DNA from: a virus
Virus record (IMG/VR): IMGVR_UViG_3300033064_002218
Coordinates: 1 to 24,689 of that record
Direction: 5' to 3' (one strand)
Length of the DNA stretch: 24,689 nt
In this document: positions 1-5,240 of the stretch, in pieces
Layout: each line of letters begins with the position of its first letter
How positions within the stretch are numbered: position 1 is the first letter of the stretch
Translations under genes and position numbers: made by a program
The notes under the pieces: generated by a model
What the model was told of the DNA's origin: nothing
Seen by the model: the letters and a program-made list of their open reading frames with translations, nothing else
The model's database searches: none

Positions 1-444
1 ATCCCATACGTGTATCGTAGAACTCTATCAACCGGTCTTTTCCCACAATCAACACTTGTAAAAACAGGACTTGCGAAATGGGATATTAAAAATCTTGAGC
101 TGATGGAATGGTGGAACGGAACAGGTGCGGCTGGTTGGTCTGGATTCTCCTCTGCGTGTGAGATGATGGGAGTTGGTTCTTCAAAGGAAGACGGTGTTTG
201 CGGGCATCAAGTTTCCAAACTCTTTTGGGAAGATCATGATATTGAAACTATCAACTCGTATTGTATGAAAGATGTGATTAAGTCTGTGCAATTTGCGATT
301 GCACTTTCGGATGAACGGTTGAAAAAACGACACGAGACAGTGTTGTACGATTACCTTCAACGAATGGATAAAAAAACACAAATGACATCTAATTCGGCGG
401 CAGTTACCGAGGATTCCTCGTCAACTGAATTCTCCGACGAATAG
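1..444 (+). CDS. 3'-5' exonuclease, PolB-type DEDDy family (C-terminal part, 5' end missing)
   Basis: The reading frame is open from base 1, so the start lies upstream and only the last 147 codons are present. The visible part matches the end of the phage/bacterial 3'-5' exonuclease family related to the DNA polymerase B exonuclease domain (Pfam DNA_pol_B_exo2 type). It shows a CEMMGV segment, a G-HQVSKLFWE segment and then INSYCMKDV, which holds the Y-x-x-x-D exo III motif of DEDDy nucleases (Y and D at about bases 268-282). The family removes nucleotides from 3' ends, so a role in replication proofreading or DNA processing is inferred. The DxE exo I motif would lie outside the window. The tail after the fold is polar, Ser/Thr-rich and probably disordered. 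A GTG at base 10 should not be taken as the start, because homology-like sequence continues upstream of it. Confidence 0.7.
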   Translation: MPYVYRRTLSTGLFPQSTLVKTGLAKWDIKNLELMEWWNGTGAAGWSGFSSACEMMGVGSSKEDGVCGHQVSKLFWEDHDIETINSYCMKDVIKSVQFAIALSDERLKKRHETVLYDYLQRMDKKTQMTSNSAAVTEDSSSTEFSDE

Positions 445-505
445 TGGATTAACCCGAATTTGTAACTTTCGACAATCAACATACACTGACAAAGGGATTT
501 GAAGC

Positions 506-817
506 ATGATAAAAGGACGTAAATCTAAAAAAACTTCCAAGAGATCCAACATCATTGAATCTATAATTAAACGAGGACAAATTTACTGTATCAATAACAA
601 AAAAAACAAAACCCCATACTGGAGTAATGAAATTTGTGATACACGTATCCACCACGACAATAAAATTGTTCAGTTTGTTTGTTCGACGTGTGTTTCCAAT
701 ATGATGCCTGCGCCTGTTCCATATAATGCACCAAAGATTGATCCCCTAACAGGTGAGAAACGCAAACGTGGTCGTCCAAAAGGAAGTAAGAACAAGGCAG
801 CAACAACAAAATCGTAA
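506..817 (+). CDS. Small zinc-finger-like protein with C-terminal AT-hook
   Basis: This 103-residue basic protein has four cysteines spaced C28-x15-C44-x14-C59-x2-C62, which looks like one zinc-binding unit. The second pair is followed by NMMPAP, and the C-terminus carries a classical AT-hook, KRGRPKGSK (about residues 87-95). A DNA-binding role in AT-rich minor grooves is therefore likely, but the partner or process is unknown. The protein at 10866-11249 has almost the same cysteine spacing and the same Cys-x2-Cys...M-x-P signature, so the two are probably paralogues. The ATG follows GGGATTTGAAGC, a weak ribosome site. About 60 bases without an obvious promoter separate it from the exonuclease gene, so it may be co-transcribed. 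It could also be a small transcription or nucleoid factor; no function is proven. Confidence 0.7.
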   Translation: MIKGRKSKKTSKRSNIIESIIKRGQIYCINNKKNKTPYWSNEICDTRIHHDNKIVQFVCSTCVSNMMPAPVPYNAPKIDPLTGEKRKRGRPKGSKNKAATTKS

Positions 818-867
818 GTCCTTGATTTATAAGAACTTAAAAAGTTATCCACATTTGCATTTTTTGC

Positions 868-898
868 TTGGAATTGTGGGATATATGCCGTAGATTTG
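868..898 (+). promoter_or_regulatory. Early-type promoter TTG-N20-TAGATTTG
   Basis: TTG at 868-870, 20 bases, then TAGATTTG at 891-898. This fits the Bacteroidota primary-sigma pattern TTG/TTTG-N19-21-TAnnTTTG exactly. It shares TTGGAATTGT and the preceding CGTA context with the site at 1676. The expected transcript start is about 905, which rules out the TTG codon at 903 as the start of the next gene. Seen in sequence; promoter activity is inferred. Confidence 0.65.
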
Positions 899-938
899 TG
901 TATTGAAATTCTTTAACAACACGGGGTATCACGAAGTA

Positions 939-1154
939 ATGAATGATTCAAGTTTAACAGTTATGGACAACTACACTGCTATTGCAATTGCGGAAGGTTT
1001 CCAAGAACCCGATTGTGAACAACAACTGATTGATGCATGGCAACATCTTGTTGACACAGGTTTGTGTTGGCAGCTCCAAGGGTGGTTCGGTCGCACTGCC
1101 CATGAACTTATTCAAAACGGAATCATTAATCCACCATCACAAGGACTTTGTTAA
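939..1154 (+). CDS. Small conserved phage protein of unknown function
   Basis: A 71-residue protein if it starts at ATG 939; a second in-frame ATG at 963 is possible. The core reads like a small-protein family common in tailed phages: an acidic helical stretch, then the signature LVDTGLCWQLQGWFGRTA and HELIQNGII near the C-terminus. I recognise the pattern (hydrophobic helix, TG-x-x-WxLQG, GRTA-x-x-LI-x-x-G) but no function is known to me. I chose 939 because the promoter at 868-898 would begin transcription near 905, which excludes a TTG start at 903. The ribosome site is weak (ACGAAG six bases ahead). The gene lies two bases upstream of the next start, so the two are probably translated from one message. 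Confidence 0.6.
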   Translation: MNDSSLTVMDNYTAIAIAEGFQEPDCEQQLIDAWQHLVDTGLCWQLQGWFGRTAHELIQNGIINPPSQGLC

Positions 1155-1155
1155 A

Positions 1156-1662
1156 ATGGGACATGACATTTCAGCATATATCAAACCAAAGTTTGAATCA
1201 AATGATAGTTCTTTACCTGATAACGAAGCTGCGTTTTTTCGTATAAACGCATTCAACACGAAACGACAAAAACTTTTTTACGGAATACTTCATGGTTCCG
1301 ATGTTGCAAACGCTGGTGTGTCTGGTAATGGTTCAACAATAGAATTTACCCGTGAAGACATTAAAACCGCAATATCTGCCTGTAAGTATTACTTGGATGA
1401 TGAAGCTGCGGTGGATGAAAATTTTCTACAAAGAATTGACGAAGCTGATTCAAAAACGGAAATTTTCGTAAAGGTATTCAAAGATTTGTTTCCTAACAGC
1501 AGTTCATTGTTCCACGAAGGTGATTCAAATTTGGATGAAATTCGTGATGAAATTCGTGAAGATATCGTTGACATTTGGAAGTTTCACGAGGATATTTTAT
1601 CAGAATATGATGATGTAAAGAAGAGTGGTGTTCAAGCAGAAATTCAAATTTATTTTGGGTAA
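1156..1662 (+). CDS. Conserved phage protein, MGHDIxAY family, unknown function
   Basis: A 168-residue protein beginning MGHDISAYIKP. The N-terminal MGHDI-x-AY start, the FRINAFN-like segment and the NAGVSGNGS glycine-rich stretch followed by FTREDIKTAI resemble a family of unknown function seen in T4-like phages. The C-terminal half is acidic and predicted helical (repeated DEIRDEIREDI), ending in QIYFG. The frame is open further upstream to 1030, but that part overlaps the preceding gene and lacks a ribosome site. ATG 1156 follows two bases after the upstream stop codon. The stop TAA (1660-1662) overlaps an ATG at 1662 that I do not regard as the next start. It probably shares the transcript begun at the 868 promoter. 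Confidence 0.65.
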   Translation: MGHDISAYIKPKFESNDSSLPDNEAAFFRINAFNTKRQKLFYGILHGSDVANAGVSGNGSTIEFTREDIKTAISACKYYLDDEAAVDENFLQRIDEADSKTEIFVKVFKDLFPNSSSLFHEGDSNLDEIRDEIREDIVDIWKFHEDILSEYDDVKKSGVQAEIQIYFG

Positions 1663-1675
1663 TGTACCAATTAAG

Positions 1676-1706
1676 TTGGAATTGTCAGATTTTTTTCGTA
1701 CATTTG
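1676..1706 (+). promoter_or_regulatory. Early-type promoter TTG-N20-TACATTTG
   Basis: TTG at 1676-1678, 20 bases, TACATTTG at 1699-1706. It has the same geometry as the site at 868 and the same TTGGAATTGT upstream half. The predicted transcript start is near 1713, inside the frame open from 1662, which argues that the following gene starts at ATG 1740. Seen in sequence; activity inferred. Confidence 0.65.
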
Positions 1707-1739
1707 TATTATATCATATACCACATTACAGGTAACACA

Positions 1740-2009
1740 ATGAAGAGATTCCGAAAAGTAGAACCATTTAATTGGTCACGGATACCATCAAGAGAAGGTA
1801 TTTTTAAAGTCTTCTTTGCCGACGCCAAATCGTACTCACCACTTGGTAGATATATTACAAAGGATGAACTTTGTAATTCTTTGGAATTTTATACCAAGAT
1901 TAAACAACTTGAACAGAAGAAACAATTCTTCAAGAACATGTTCTTATTCACCCTTGCAATGATTCCATTTTTCTTTTTATTTTACAATATTTTTATTGGA
2001 GTTTTTTGA
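1740..2009 (+). CDS. Small single-span membrane protein, unknown function
   Basis: An 89-residue protein with a basic, soluble N-terminal part (MKRFRKVEPFNW...), a helical middle (YTKIKQLEQKKQFFKN) and one C-terminal hydrophobic segment of about 20 residues that ends the protein (LFTLAMIPFFFLFYNIFIGV). This resembles a tail-anchored inner-membrane protein facing the cytoplasm. The frame is open from ATG 1662, but the promoter at 1676-1706 would start RNA after that codon, and ATG 1740 has AGGT seven bases upstream, so 1740 is preferred. The stop TGA overlaps the ATG of the next gene (TGATG), suggesting coupled translation. I do not recognise a family. Membrane insertion is inferred from composition only. 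Confidence 0.6.
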   Translation: MKRFRKVEPFNWSRIPSREGIFKVFFADAKSYSPLGRYITKDELCNSLEFYTKIKQLEQKKQFFKNMFLFTLAMIPFFFLFYNIFIGVF

Positions 2010-2344
2010 TGAGTATTCCTCGTAATCACCAAAATGCAATTGTTGTCACTCCGGCAACATTAAAGCATCAAATCATTACACGAATAAATACACTGGTACA
2101 TAAGGCAGGTGGTTCATACTATGGACATAACACTGAATGTCTTCTTTCAATTCAAGGAAAAGATATTTACGGATTGAAAACAAAAGGGCGAGACGTGTAT
2201 GTTATGATGGTTGTTCATGACGGTGATGAACTCACACCATACAATGCAACTGAATTCTTCATTGAAGAACTTTGGAAAATTTATTTGACATGTAATCCAA
2301 TTTATGCACTAAATACTGCGATCTATGGTTCAAGCCAAGAGTAA
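2009..2344 (+). CDS. Hypothetical phage protein
   Basis: A 111-residue soluble protein starting at ATG 2009, which overlaps the previous stop. An in-frame TTG at 2006 is less likely. Visible features are an N-terminal helix-rich part (TLKHQIITRINTLVHKAGG), a YYGHNTECLLSIQGKDIYGL central stretch that looks like beta strands, and a C-terminal helix (FFIEELWKIYLTC). I recognise no motif with a known activity. It sits second in a chain of short genes that overlap end to start (1740, 2009, 2325), so it is probably expressed from the 1676 promoter. Confidence 0.55.
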   Translation: MSIPRNHQNAIVVTPATLKHQIITRINTLVHKAGGSYYGHNTECLLSIQGKDIYGLKTKGRDVYVMMVVHDGDELTPYNATEFFIEELWKIYLTCNPIYALNTAIYGSSQE

Positions 2345-2564
2345 TCTTTTAATCGGTAAAAAAACATTTGCTAGATACTCCGATGAGTATAATGATTTAC
2401 AGATAAACTTTATACCGATTTATTTTATAGAAGATCAGAAAAATTTGTATATTGGTATAATGAATGATATGGTTGGCACACAGAAAGGATCGTTTCCACT
2501 TAATTATCTTATTGGAACGAATCAAATAAATTCAAAGTATTTATCAAAAACTTATAAAAAATAA
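2325..2564 (+). CDS. Hypothetical small protein
   Basis: A 79-residue protein whose ATG lies 20 bases inside the end of the previous gene. It starts MVQAKSNLLIGKKTFARY and is rich in aromatic and basic residues, with alternating strand-like segments (LQINFIPIYFIEDQ, NLYIGIMND) and a lysine-rich end. There is no signal peptide, membrane span or catalytic motif. The overlap suggests coupling with the upstream gene. Codon use looks like its neighbours. The in-frame ATG codons downstream would leave a much shorter product, so 2325 is kept with moderate confidence. Confidence 0.5.
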   Translation: MVQAKSNLLIGKKTFARYSDEYNDLQINFIPIYFIEDQKNLYIGIMNDMVGTQKGSFPLNYLIGTNQINSKYLSKTYKK

Positions 2565-2573
2565 GGAGTATTT

Positions 2574-2780
2574 ATGGCATTTTATCTCACAAAAATTCAA
2601 TTTGAAATCTCCCATGAAAATGGTAAGGTGAAAAAGCAATCTCGTTCATACATGGTAAACGCCGTGTCTGTGACAGATGCCGAGGTTCGAGTAAACAAGT
2701 ATCTTTCAACGTGTGTTGACCCATTTGAGGTCAAAACTATTTCAGAATCAAAAATTGTGGACTATATCAATGAACAATAA
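2574..2780 (+). CDS. DUF4494-like small phage protein
   Basis: A 68-residue protein with a strong ribosome site, AAGGAG, seven bases before ATG 2574. Its arrangement is that of DUF4494-type proteins of Bacteroidota and their phages: an initial strand, a basic turn (HENGKVKKQ), then the signature YMVNAVSVTDAEVRVNKYL and a final strand pair ending in a short helix. In that family the segment V-D/N-A-x-S-x-T-(D/E)-AE is the most conserved. The biochemical function is unknown; family membership is inferred from pattern memory only. Its stop lies 11 bases inside the next gene, so the two are likely to be translated together. Confidence 0.55.
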   Translation: MAFYLTKIQFEISHENGKVKKQSRSYMVNAVSVTDAEVRVNKYLSTCVDPFEVKTISESKIVDYINEQ

Positions 2781-3192
2781 TTTTAAGCAATTACTCGAAC
2801 AATTCTCCGAACAATGGAACGACGTTACTAAATCTTCAAATCTTGAAGAAGTTAAATCTAGTTTTTTTAATCTAGAACAAACTCGTGAGACTATCTTAGA
2901 ATGGGTCTTCAAAAACACAGATGAAGGAGATGAACAAGGTTCTTATTTTTATGATTTCGGTGAATTAGAATCAAAACTTTTGGAATCTTCAGACGGTATT
3001 CCAATTTTTGATGATAATTTTAACATCTATGAATCATTCGACGAATATGAAGCATACTACCAACGATATGGATGTATGGTGCCAGAGTTTGTTATTTCAT
3101 GGGATGATACACGACTTTTGTGGTCGGACGATCTGACCATTGATTTTATCGAACGCCCCGACGTTCTTATGAATGGGAATCATTTGAACTAA
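2770..3192 (+). CDS. Acidic hypothetical protein
   Basis: A 140-residue, strongly acidic protein. I place the start at ATG 2770, overlapping the end of the DUF4494-like gene. The frame is open from 2713, but there it only shadows the neighbour. The sequence is helical and acidic (EQFSEQWNDV, LEEVKSSFFNLEQTRE), followed by an aromatic/acidic stretch (YESFDEYEAYYQRYG) and WDDTRLLWSDDLTIDF. Such composition is common in phage proteins that bind or inhibit host proteins, but nothing here proves that. It is the last gene before the terminator hairpin at 3247, so it closes the first transcription block. Confidence 0.55.
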   Translation: MNNNFKQLLEQFSEQWNDVTKSSNLEEVKSSFFNLEQTRETILEWVFKNTDEGDEQGSYFYDFGELESKLLESSDGIPIFDDNFNIYESFDEYEAYYQRYGCMVPEFVISWDDTRLLWSDDLTIDFIERPDVLMNGNHLN

Positions 3193-3246
3193 TTATCGTT
3201 TTTCATGGGAACACGTAAAAAGAGTATCCATGATTGATTGATATAT

Positions 3247-3283
3247 AAGGACTTACATGCTACATGTGAGTCCTTTAGTTTTA
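3247..3283 (+). terminator. Hairpin terminator after the first gene block
   Basis: Left arm AAGGACTTACATG (3247-3259), loop CTA, right arm CATGTGAGTCCTT (3263-3275): 13 pairs with one G-T wobble, followed by TTAGTTTTAAA. The U tract is short and interrupted, so termination may be incomplete. It lies 55 bases after the stop of the gene ending at 3192. Confidence 0.6.
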
Positions 3284-3327
3284 AAACAATCAAACCCACT
3301 GTTTATCGTGTTTTAAGGTGTTTTTAT

Positions 3328-3381
3328 TGGTCGGGTATAGTTCTCTGTGTGTAATAATATAAAAACGTCCCTACGGGGACG
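3328..3381 (+). promoter_or_regulatory. Leader with GGTCGG(G)TATA element and UACG-tetraloop hairpin
   Basis: TTGGTCGGGTATAG at 3327-3340 matches the element repeated at 4239 (+) and at 4862-4877 (-). Downstream, TGTAATAATATAAAAA (3350-3365) leads straight into a hairpin CGTCCC-TACG-GGGACG (3366-3381). Its C(UACG)G loop is of the exceptionally stable UNCG class. The next gene starts at 3406 with ACGAGG ahead of it. The layout (element, TGTAATA, UNCG hairpin, gene) is the same as at 4239-4281. This could be a phage-specific promoter plus 5' stabilising hairpin; the role is inferred. Confidence 0.5.
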
Positions 3382-3405
3382 GAATCGGTCAAAAACGAGG
3401 TATCT

Positions 3406-3723
3406 ATGACATCTATCTTAATGGCTTTATCACTTTTTTTCGTAACACCCAATCAAACCTGTGATTATAAGATTTTTGTAACAAAAAACAGATATGTGGC
3501 AGATCTGTGGGTTTGGAAATCTAAAAACAGATATGAGTCAAAAAATAGAGAAGAATTTTGGACTGAAGTACGTTTAAAATACCAAGCTGATTTTACAGTA
3601 AGATACGTAAAGACAAAGTATAATGCAGATTTGGTTATATACTTCACTGACTCAAAATATCAATCAGGTTGGAAGAAAAATCATAGGTTAAAAAATATTT
3701 TGCATAAAGTTTATGCTAAATGA
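3406..3723 (+). CDS. Probable secreted repeat protein, DUF6150-like
   Basis: A 105-residue protein. The first 14 residues are hydrophobic (SILMALSLFFV) and could be a signal peptide or anchor, although the usual basic start is missing. The rest is a repeat of a strand-turn unit: KIFVTKNRYVADLWVWK, then an imperfect FWTEVRLKYQADFTVRYVK, then TKYNADLVIYFTDSKYQSGW. The recurring (K/D)-x-x-Y-x-ADL-x-V pattern followed by a terminal G-W and a basic end is what I know as DUF6150. Those proteins have no established function. The gene is isolated, with its own leader (UACG hairpin at 3366-3381) and ACGAGG ribosome site. An envelope or surface role is inferred only from the hydrophobic start. Confidence 0.55.
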   Translation: MTSILMALSLFFVTPNQTCDYKIFVTKNRYVADLWVWKSKNRYESKNREEFWTEVRLKYQADFTVRYVKTKYNADLVIYFTDSKYQSGWKKNHRLKNILHKVYAK

Positions 3724-3732
3724 AAAAATAAC

Positions 3733-3763
3733 TTGACTCGTATTGATTTATTTTGTATCTTTA
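3733..3763 (+). promoter_or_regulatory. Early-type promoter TTG-N20-TATCTTTA
   Basis: TTG at 3733-3735, exactly 20 bases, TATCTTTA at 3756-3763 (TAnnTTTG with the last base changed). ACTTG and GTATCTT are shared with the site at 4187. It lies ten bases after the previous stop and would transcribe a 150-base structured leader before the gene at 3917. Confidence 0.6.
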
Positions 3764-3802
3764 AAGTGAACACGGGAAAAAACTGAACAGTAGAAAAAAA
3801 AG

Positions 3803-3909
3803 ATATTATATAATATAGTAATAGATATGTTATTATATATACTGCTATAGTAGTACTGTAATATTGGTATTACAATATATAAATTTAAAATAATCAATAT
3901 TACCGGAGG
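3803..3909 (+). promoter_or_regulatory. Palindrome-rich AT leader ending in a ribosome site
   Basis: Successive inverted repeats: ATATTATATAATAT (3803-3816, perfect palindrome); TACTGCTATAGTAGTA (3840-3855, one G-T); and TGTAATA-TTGG-TATTACA (3857-3874). An alternative longer stem joins GTAATATTG plus ATTA (3858-3872) with TAAT plus CAATATTAC (3891-3903), giving 13 pairs with a two-base bulge. The second arm ends one base before CGGAGG (3904-3909), the ribosome site of the gene at 3917. The two stems are mutually exclusive, so they could control translation; they could equally bind a dimeric protein or mark an origin. TATAAATT at 3878-3885 resembles a T4-type late promoter. Confidence 0.45.
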
Positions 3910-3916
3910 TTATGTT

Positions 3917-4180
3917 ATGACTAATAATATCATTAGAGTAAATGAAAACTTGTATCTTATTCGTAGAATATTGTCTGAATCTACTACTGAAGAACAAGCA
4001 ACAAAAATACACCATAGCCTTAGTACTGATACACTTCTTCGAAATAATATAGGTAAGTGGTTTTGTTGTATGTTAGTGCGGGAAACTGAATTTAAAGACA
4101 TAGAAATCGTCAAAACTGAACCAGCTGAAGACTTCTCACATACACAATTTGAACTCAATGATAACGGTGGTATTGGATAA
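3917..4180 (+). CDS. Hypothetical small protein with structured leader
   Basis: An 87-residue soluble protein starting at ATG 3917, seven bases after a strong GGAGG. The nearby ATG at 3912 reads only two codons before a stop. The sequence is mixed charge (NLYLIRRILSESTTEEQATKIHH), with one aromatic/cysteine patch (GKWFCCMLVRETEF) and an acidic, polar C-terminus. No known domain is recognised. It forms its own unit between the promoter at 3733 and the promoter at 4187. Its 150-base leader with alternative hairpins is the longest in the window, suggesting special control of expression. An early host-takeover or regulatory role is possible but is conjecture. Confidence 0.55.
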   Translation: MTNNIIRVNENLYLIRRILSESTTEEQATKIHHSLSTDTLLRNNIGKWFCCMLVRETEFKDIEIVKTEPAEDFSHTQFELNDNGGIG

Positions 4181-4186
4181 AAACAC

Positions 4187-4217
4187 TTGGAATTCTTATT
4201 TTTTTATCGTATCTTAA
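4187..4217 (+). promoter_or_regulatory. Early-type promoter TTG-N20-TATCTTAA
   Basis: TTG at 4187-4189, 20 bases, TATCTTAA at 4210-4217. The first half TTGGAATT matches the sites at 868 and 1676; the second half GTATCTT matches 3733. Transcription would start near 4224 and give a leader of about 100 bases to the transglycosylase gene. Confidence 0.55.
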
Positions 4218-4238
4218 TAAAAAATGAATATATATAAG

Positions 4239-4255
4239 TGGTCGGTATAATGTTG
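4239..4255 (+). repeat. Left arm of inverted repeat flanking the transglycosylase gene
   Basis: TGGTCGGTATAATGTTG. Its reverse complement recurs at 4862-4877 with one base deleted (16 of 17). A third, less similar direct copy lies at 3328-3340. Confidence 0.6.
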
Positions 4256-4284
4256 TTGTAATACACTTATGTCTTCGGACACAA
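4239..4284 (+). promoter_or_regulatory. GGTCGGTATAAT element and UUCG-tetraloop hairpin
   Basis: TGGTCGGTATAATGTTG at 4239-4255 contains a perfect TATAAT directly after GGTCGG. It is followed by TTGTAATACAC and by a hairpin TGTC-TTCG-GACA (4270-4281), extendable to seven pairs with one mismatch (4267-4284). C(UUCG)G hairpins are known from T4 transcripts. The same order of elements is found at 3328-3381. The first 17 bases recur inverted downstream of the gene at 4862-4877. Confidence 0.5.
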
Positions 4285-4324
4285 AGAATGAAAATATATA
4301 TTATCCACAAAAGAGAGAGTTGAT

Positions 4325-4816
4325 ATGACTAACAAATGGAAACGGGTTGCAATTACCCTTCTTATAATCATCTCGTTAATTGCCTTGATTGCAATGAGTC
4401 CTCTGAACAGAGGTATGATTATGAAGGATGTTTTGTATTCATCTATCGTTTGGGTTGAGTCGAAAGGCAATGCAAACGCAAAATCAAAAGATGGTTCGGT
4501 TGGAATTATCCAAATCAAACCAGTCATGGTCAAGGAAGTAAATCGTATCTGTAAGATAAAGGGAATTGATAAAAAATTCACACTTGTAGATCGTATAAAT
4601 CCAACCAGGTCATCCGAAATGTTCTGGATTTACCAGGAGTACTATAATCCTGAACTTAATAGAGACTCACTTTCAAATAATGATATGGAAATCATGGCAA
4701 GAAAGTGGAATGGTGGACCAAAAGGACATATAAAGAAAGCCACTAAAAAGTATTGGCGTAAAGTTTTTAAACGTGTACAATTGGAGTTAGACGATCGTAA
4801 TTTAACTAAGATTTAA
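4325..4816 (+). CDS. Membrane-anchored lytic transglycosylase (SLT domain)
   Basis: A 163-residue protein with a basic N-terminus and one hydrophobic span (about residues 8-24), then a small lysozyme-like domain. The probable catalytic glutamate is E45 in SIVWVESKGNANA, followed by the SLT hallmark DGSVGIIQIKP (G-x-x-Q-(I/L)-x-P). The fold closes with ARKWNGGPKGH, equivalent to the YNGG/WNGG motif, and KATKKYWRKV. Such enzymes cleave the MurNAc-GlcNAc bond of peptidoglycan non-hydrolytically. Orientation with the domain in the periplasm suggests a role in host lysis or local wall opening, held back as a signal-anchor protein. ATG 4325 follows AGAGAGAG. The gene is a single unit with promoter 4187 upstream and is flanked by the 17-bp inverted repeat, which is unusual for this phage. 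Confidence 0.8.
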   Translation: MTNKWKRVAITLLIIISLIALIAMSPLNRGMIMKDVLYSSIVWVESKGNANAKSKDGSVGIIQIKPVMVKEVNRICKIKGIDKKFTLVDRINPTRSSEMFWIYQEYYNPELNRDSLSNNDMEIMARKWNGGPKGHIKKATKKYWRKVFKRVQLELDDRNLTKI

Positions 4817-4861
4817 AACGATGGAACGGAAGAAAATTATATAACGTGAGTACTGTAGTCT

Positions 4862-4877
4862 CAACATATACCGACCA
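4862..4877 (-). repeat. Right arm of inverted repeat flanking the transglycosylase gene
   Basis: CAACATATACCGACCA on the + strand, the reverse complement of the left arm (4239-4255) less one base. Just upstream, TGAGTACT and AGTCTCA (4847-4863) can pair imperfectly, and ATTTTTTCTTC follows, so part of this gap may also act as a weak terminator. If the element is a promoter motif it points back into the transglycosylase gene. No minus-strand gene is present. Confidence 0.55.
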
Positions 4878-4966
4878 AATTTTTTCTTCTATTTCCTTCT
4901 TTTACACAAAAGAGATACTATTTATGTTTATGTGAAATTTATCGTAAAAGTATTCGGAGATCGTTT

Positions 4967-5230
4967 TTGGAATTTATTATTTACTTTATAGTTGGATTCA
5001 TGACAACGTGGGTCATTGCACGAGAAGTTAATTTTTTATCGCAAAAAAAAATATGTCCTATGAAAGAATATGTACATAATTTAACAATGTGTAAAACGAA
5101 TGACAAACAACTTATGAAAAACTTAAAACATTATTCTCTTTTAAAAATACAAGATGGTCACTTTGAATATCAAGAAATTTTAGAATCCTTAAAGACGGAA
5201 AATAATAAAATTAATAAATCAAAATCTTGA
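4967..5230 (+). CDS. Small N-terminally anchored protein, TTG start
   Basis: An 87-residue protein read from TTG 4967, which has CGGAGA (4955-4960) six bases ahead; the in-frame ATG at 5000 would remove half of the membrane segment. The first 19 residues are hydrophobic (FIIYFIVGFMTTWVIA) and form one likely membrane span. The remainder is cytoplasmic-looking, basic and helical, with two cysteines (KKICPMKEY and TMCKTND) and a lysine/asparagine-rich end. The codons for QKKI contain a run of nine A bases (5043-5051), a possible slippage site. No known family. It starts the second block of overlapping small genes. Confidence 0.5.
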   Translation: MEFIIYFIVGFMTTWVIAREVNFLSQKKICPMKEYVHNLTMCKTNDKQLMKNLKHYSLLKIQDGHFEYQEILESLKTENNKINKSKS

Positions 5231-5240
5231 AATAAAATCA

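Noticed and set aside
818-867. A hairpin AAGTCCTT...AAGAACTT as a terminator after the first AT-hook gene
   Set aside because: The stem has a mismatch and no T tract follows, so I cannot support termination.
1030-1155. An upstream extension of the MGHDI-family gene
   Set aside because: It overlaps the preceding gene in another frame, lacks a ribosome site, and the family begins with MGHDI at 1156.
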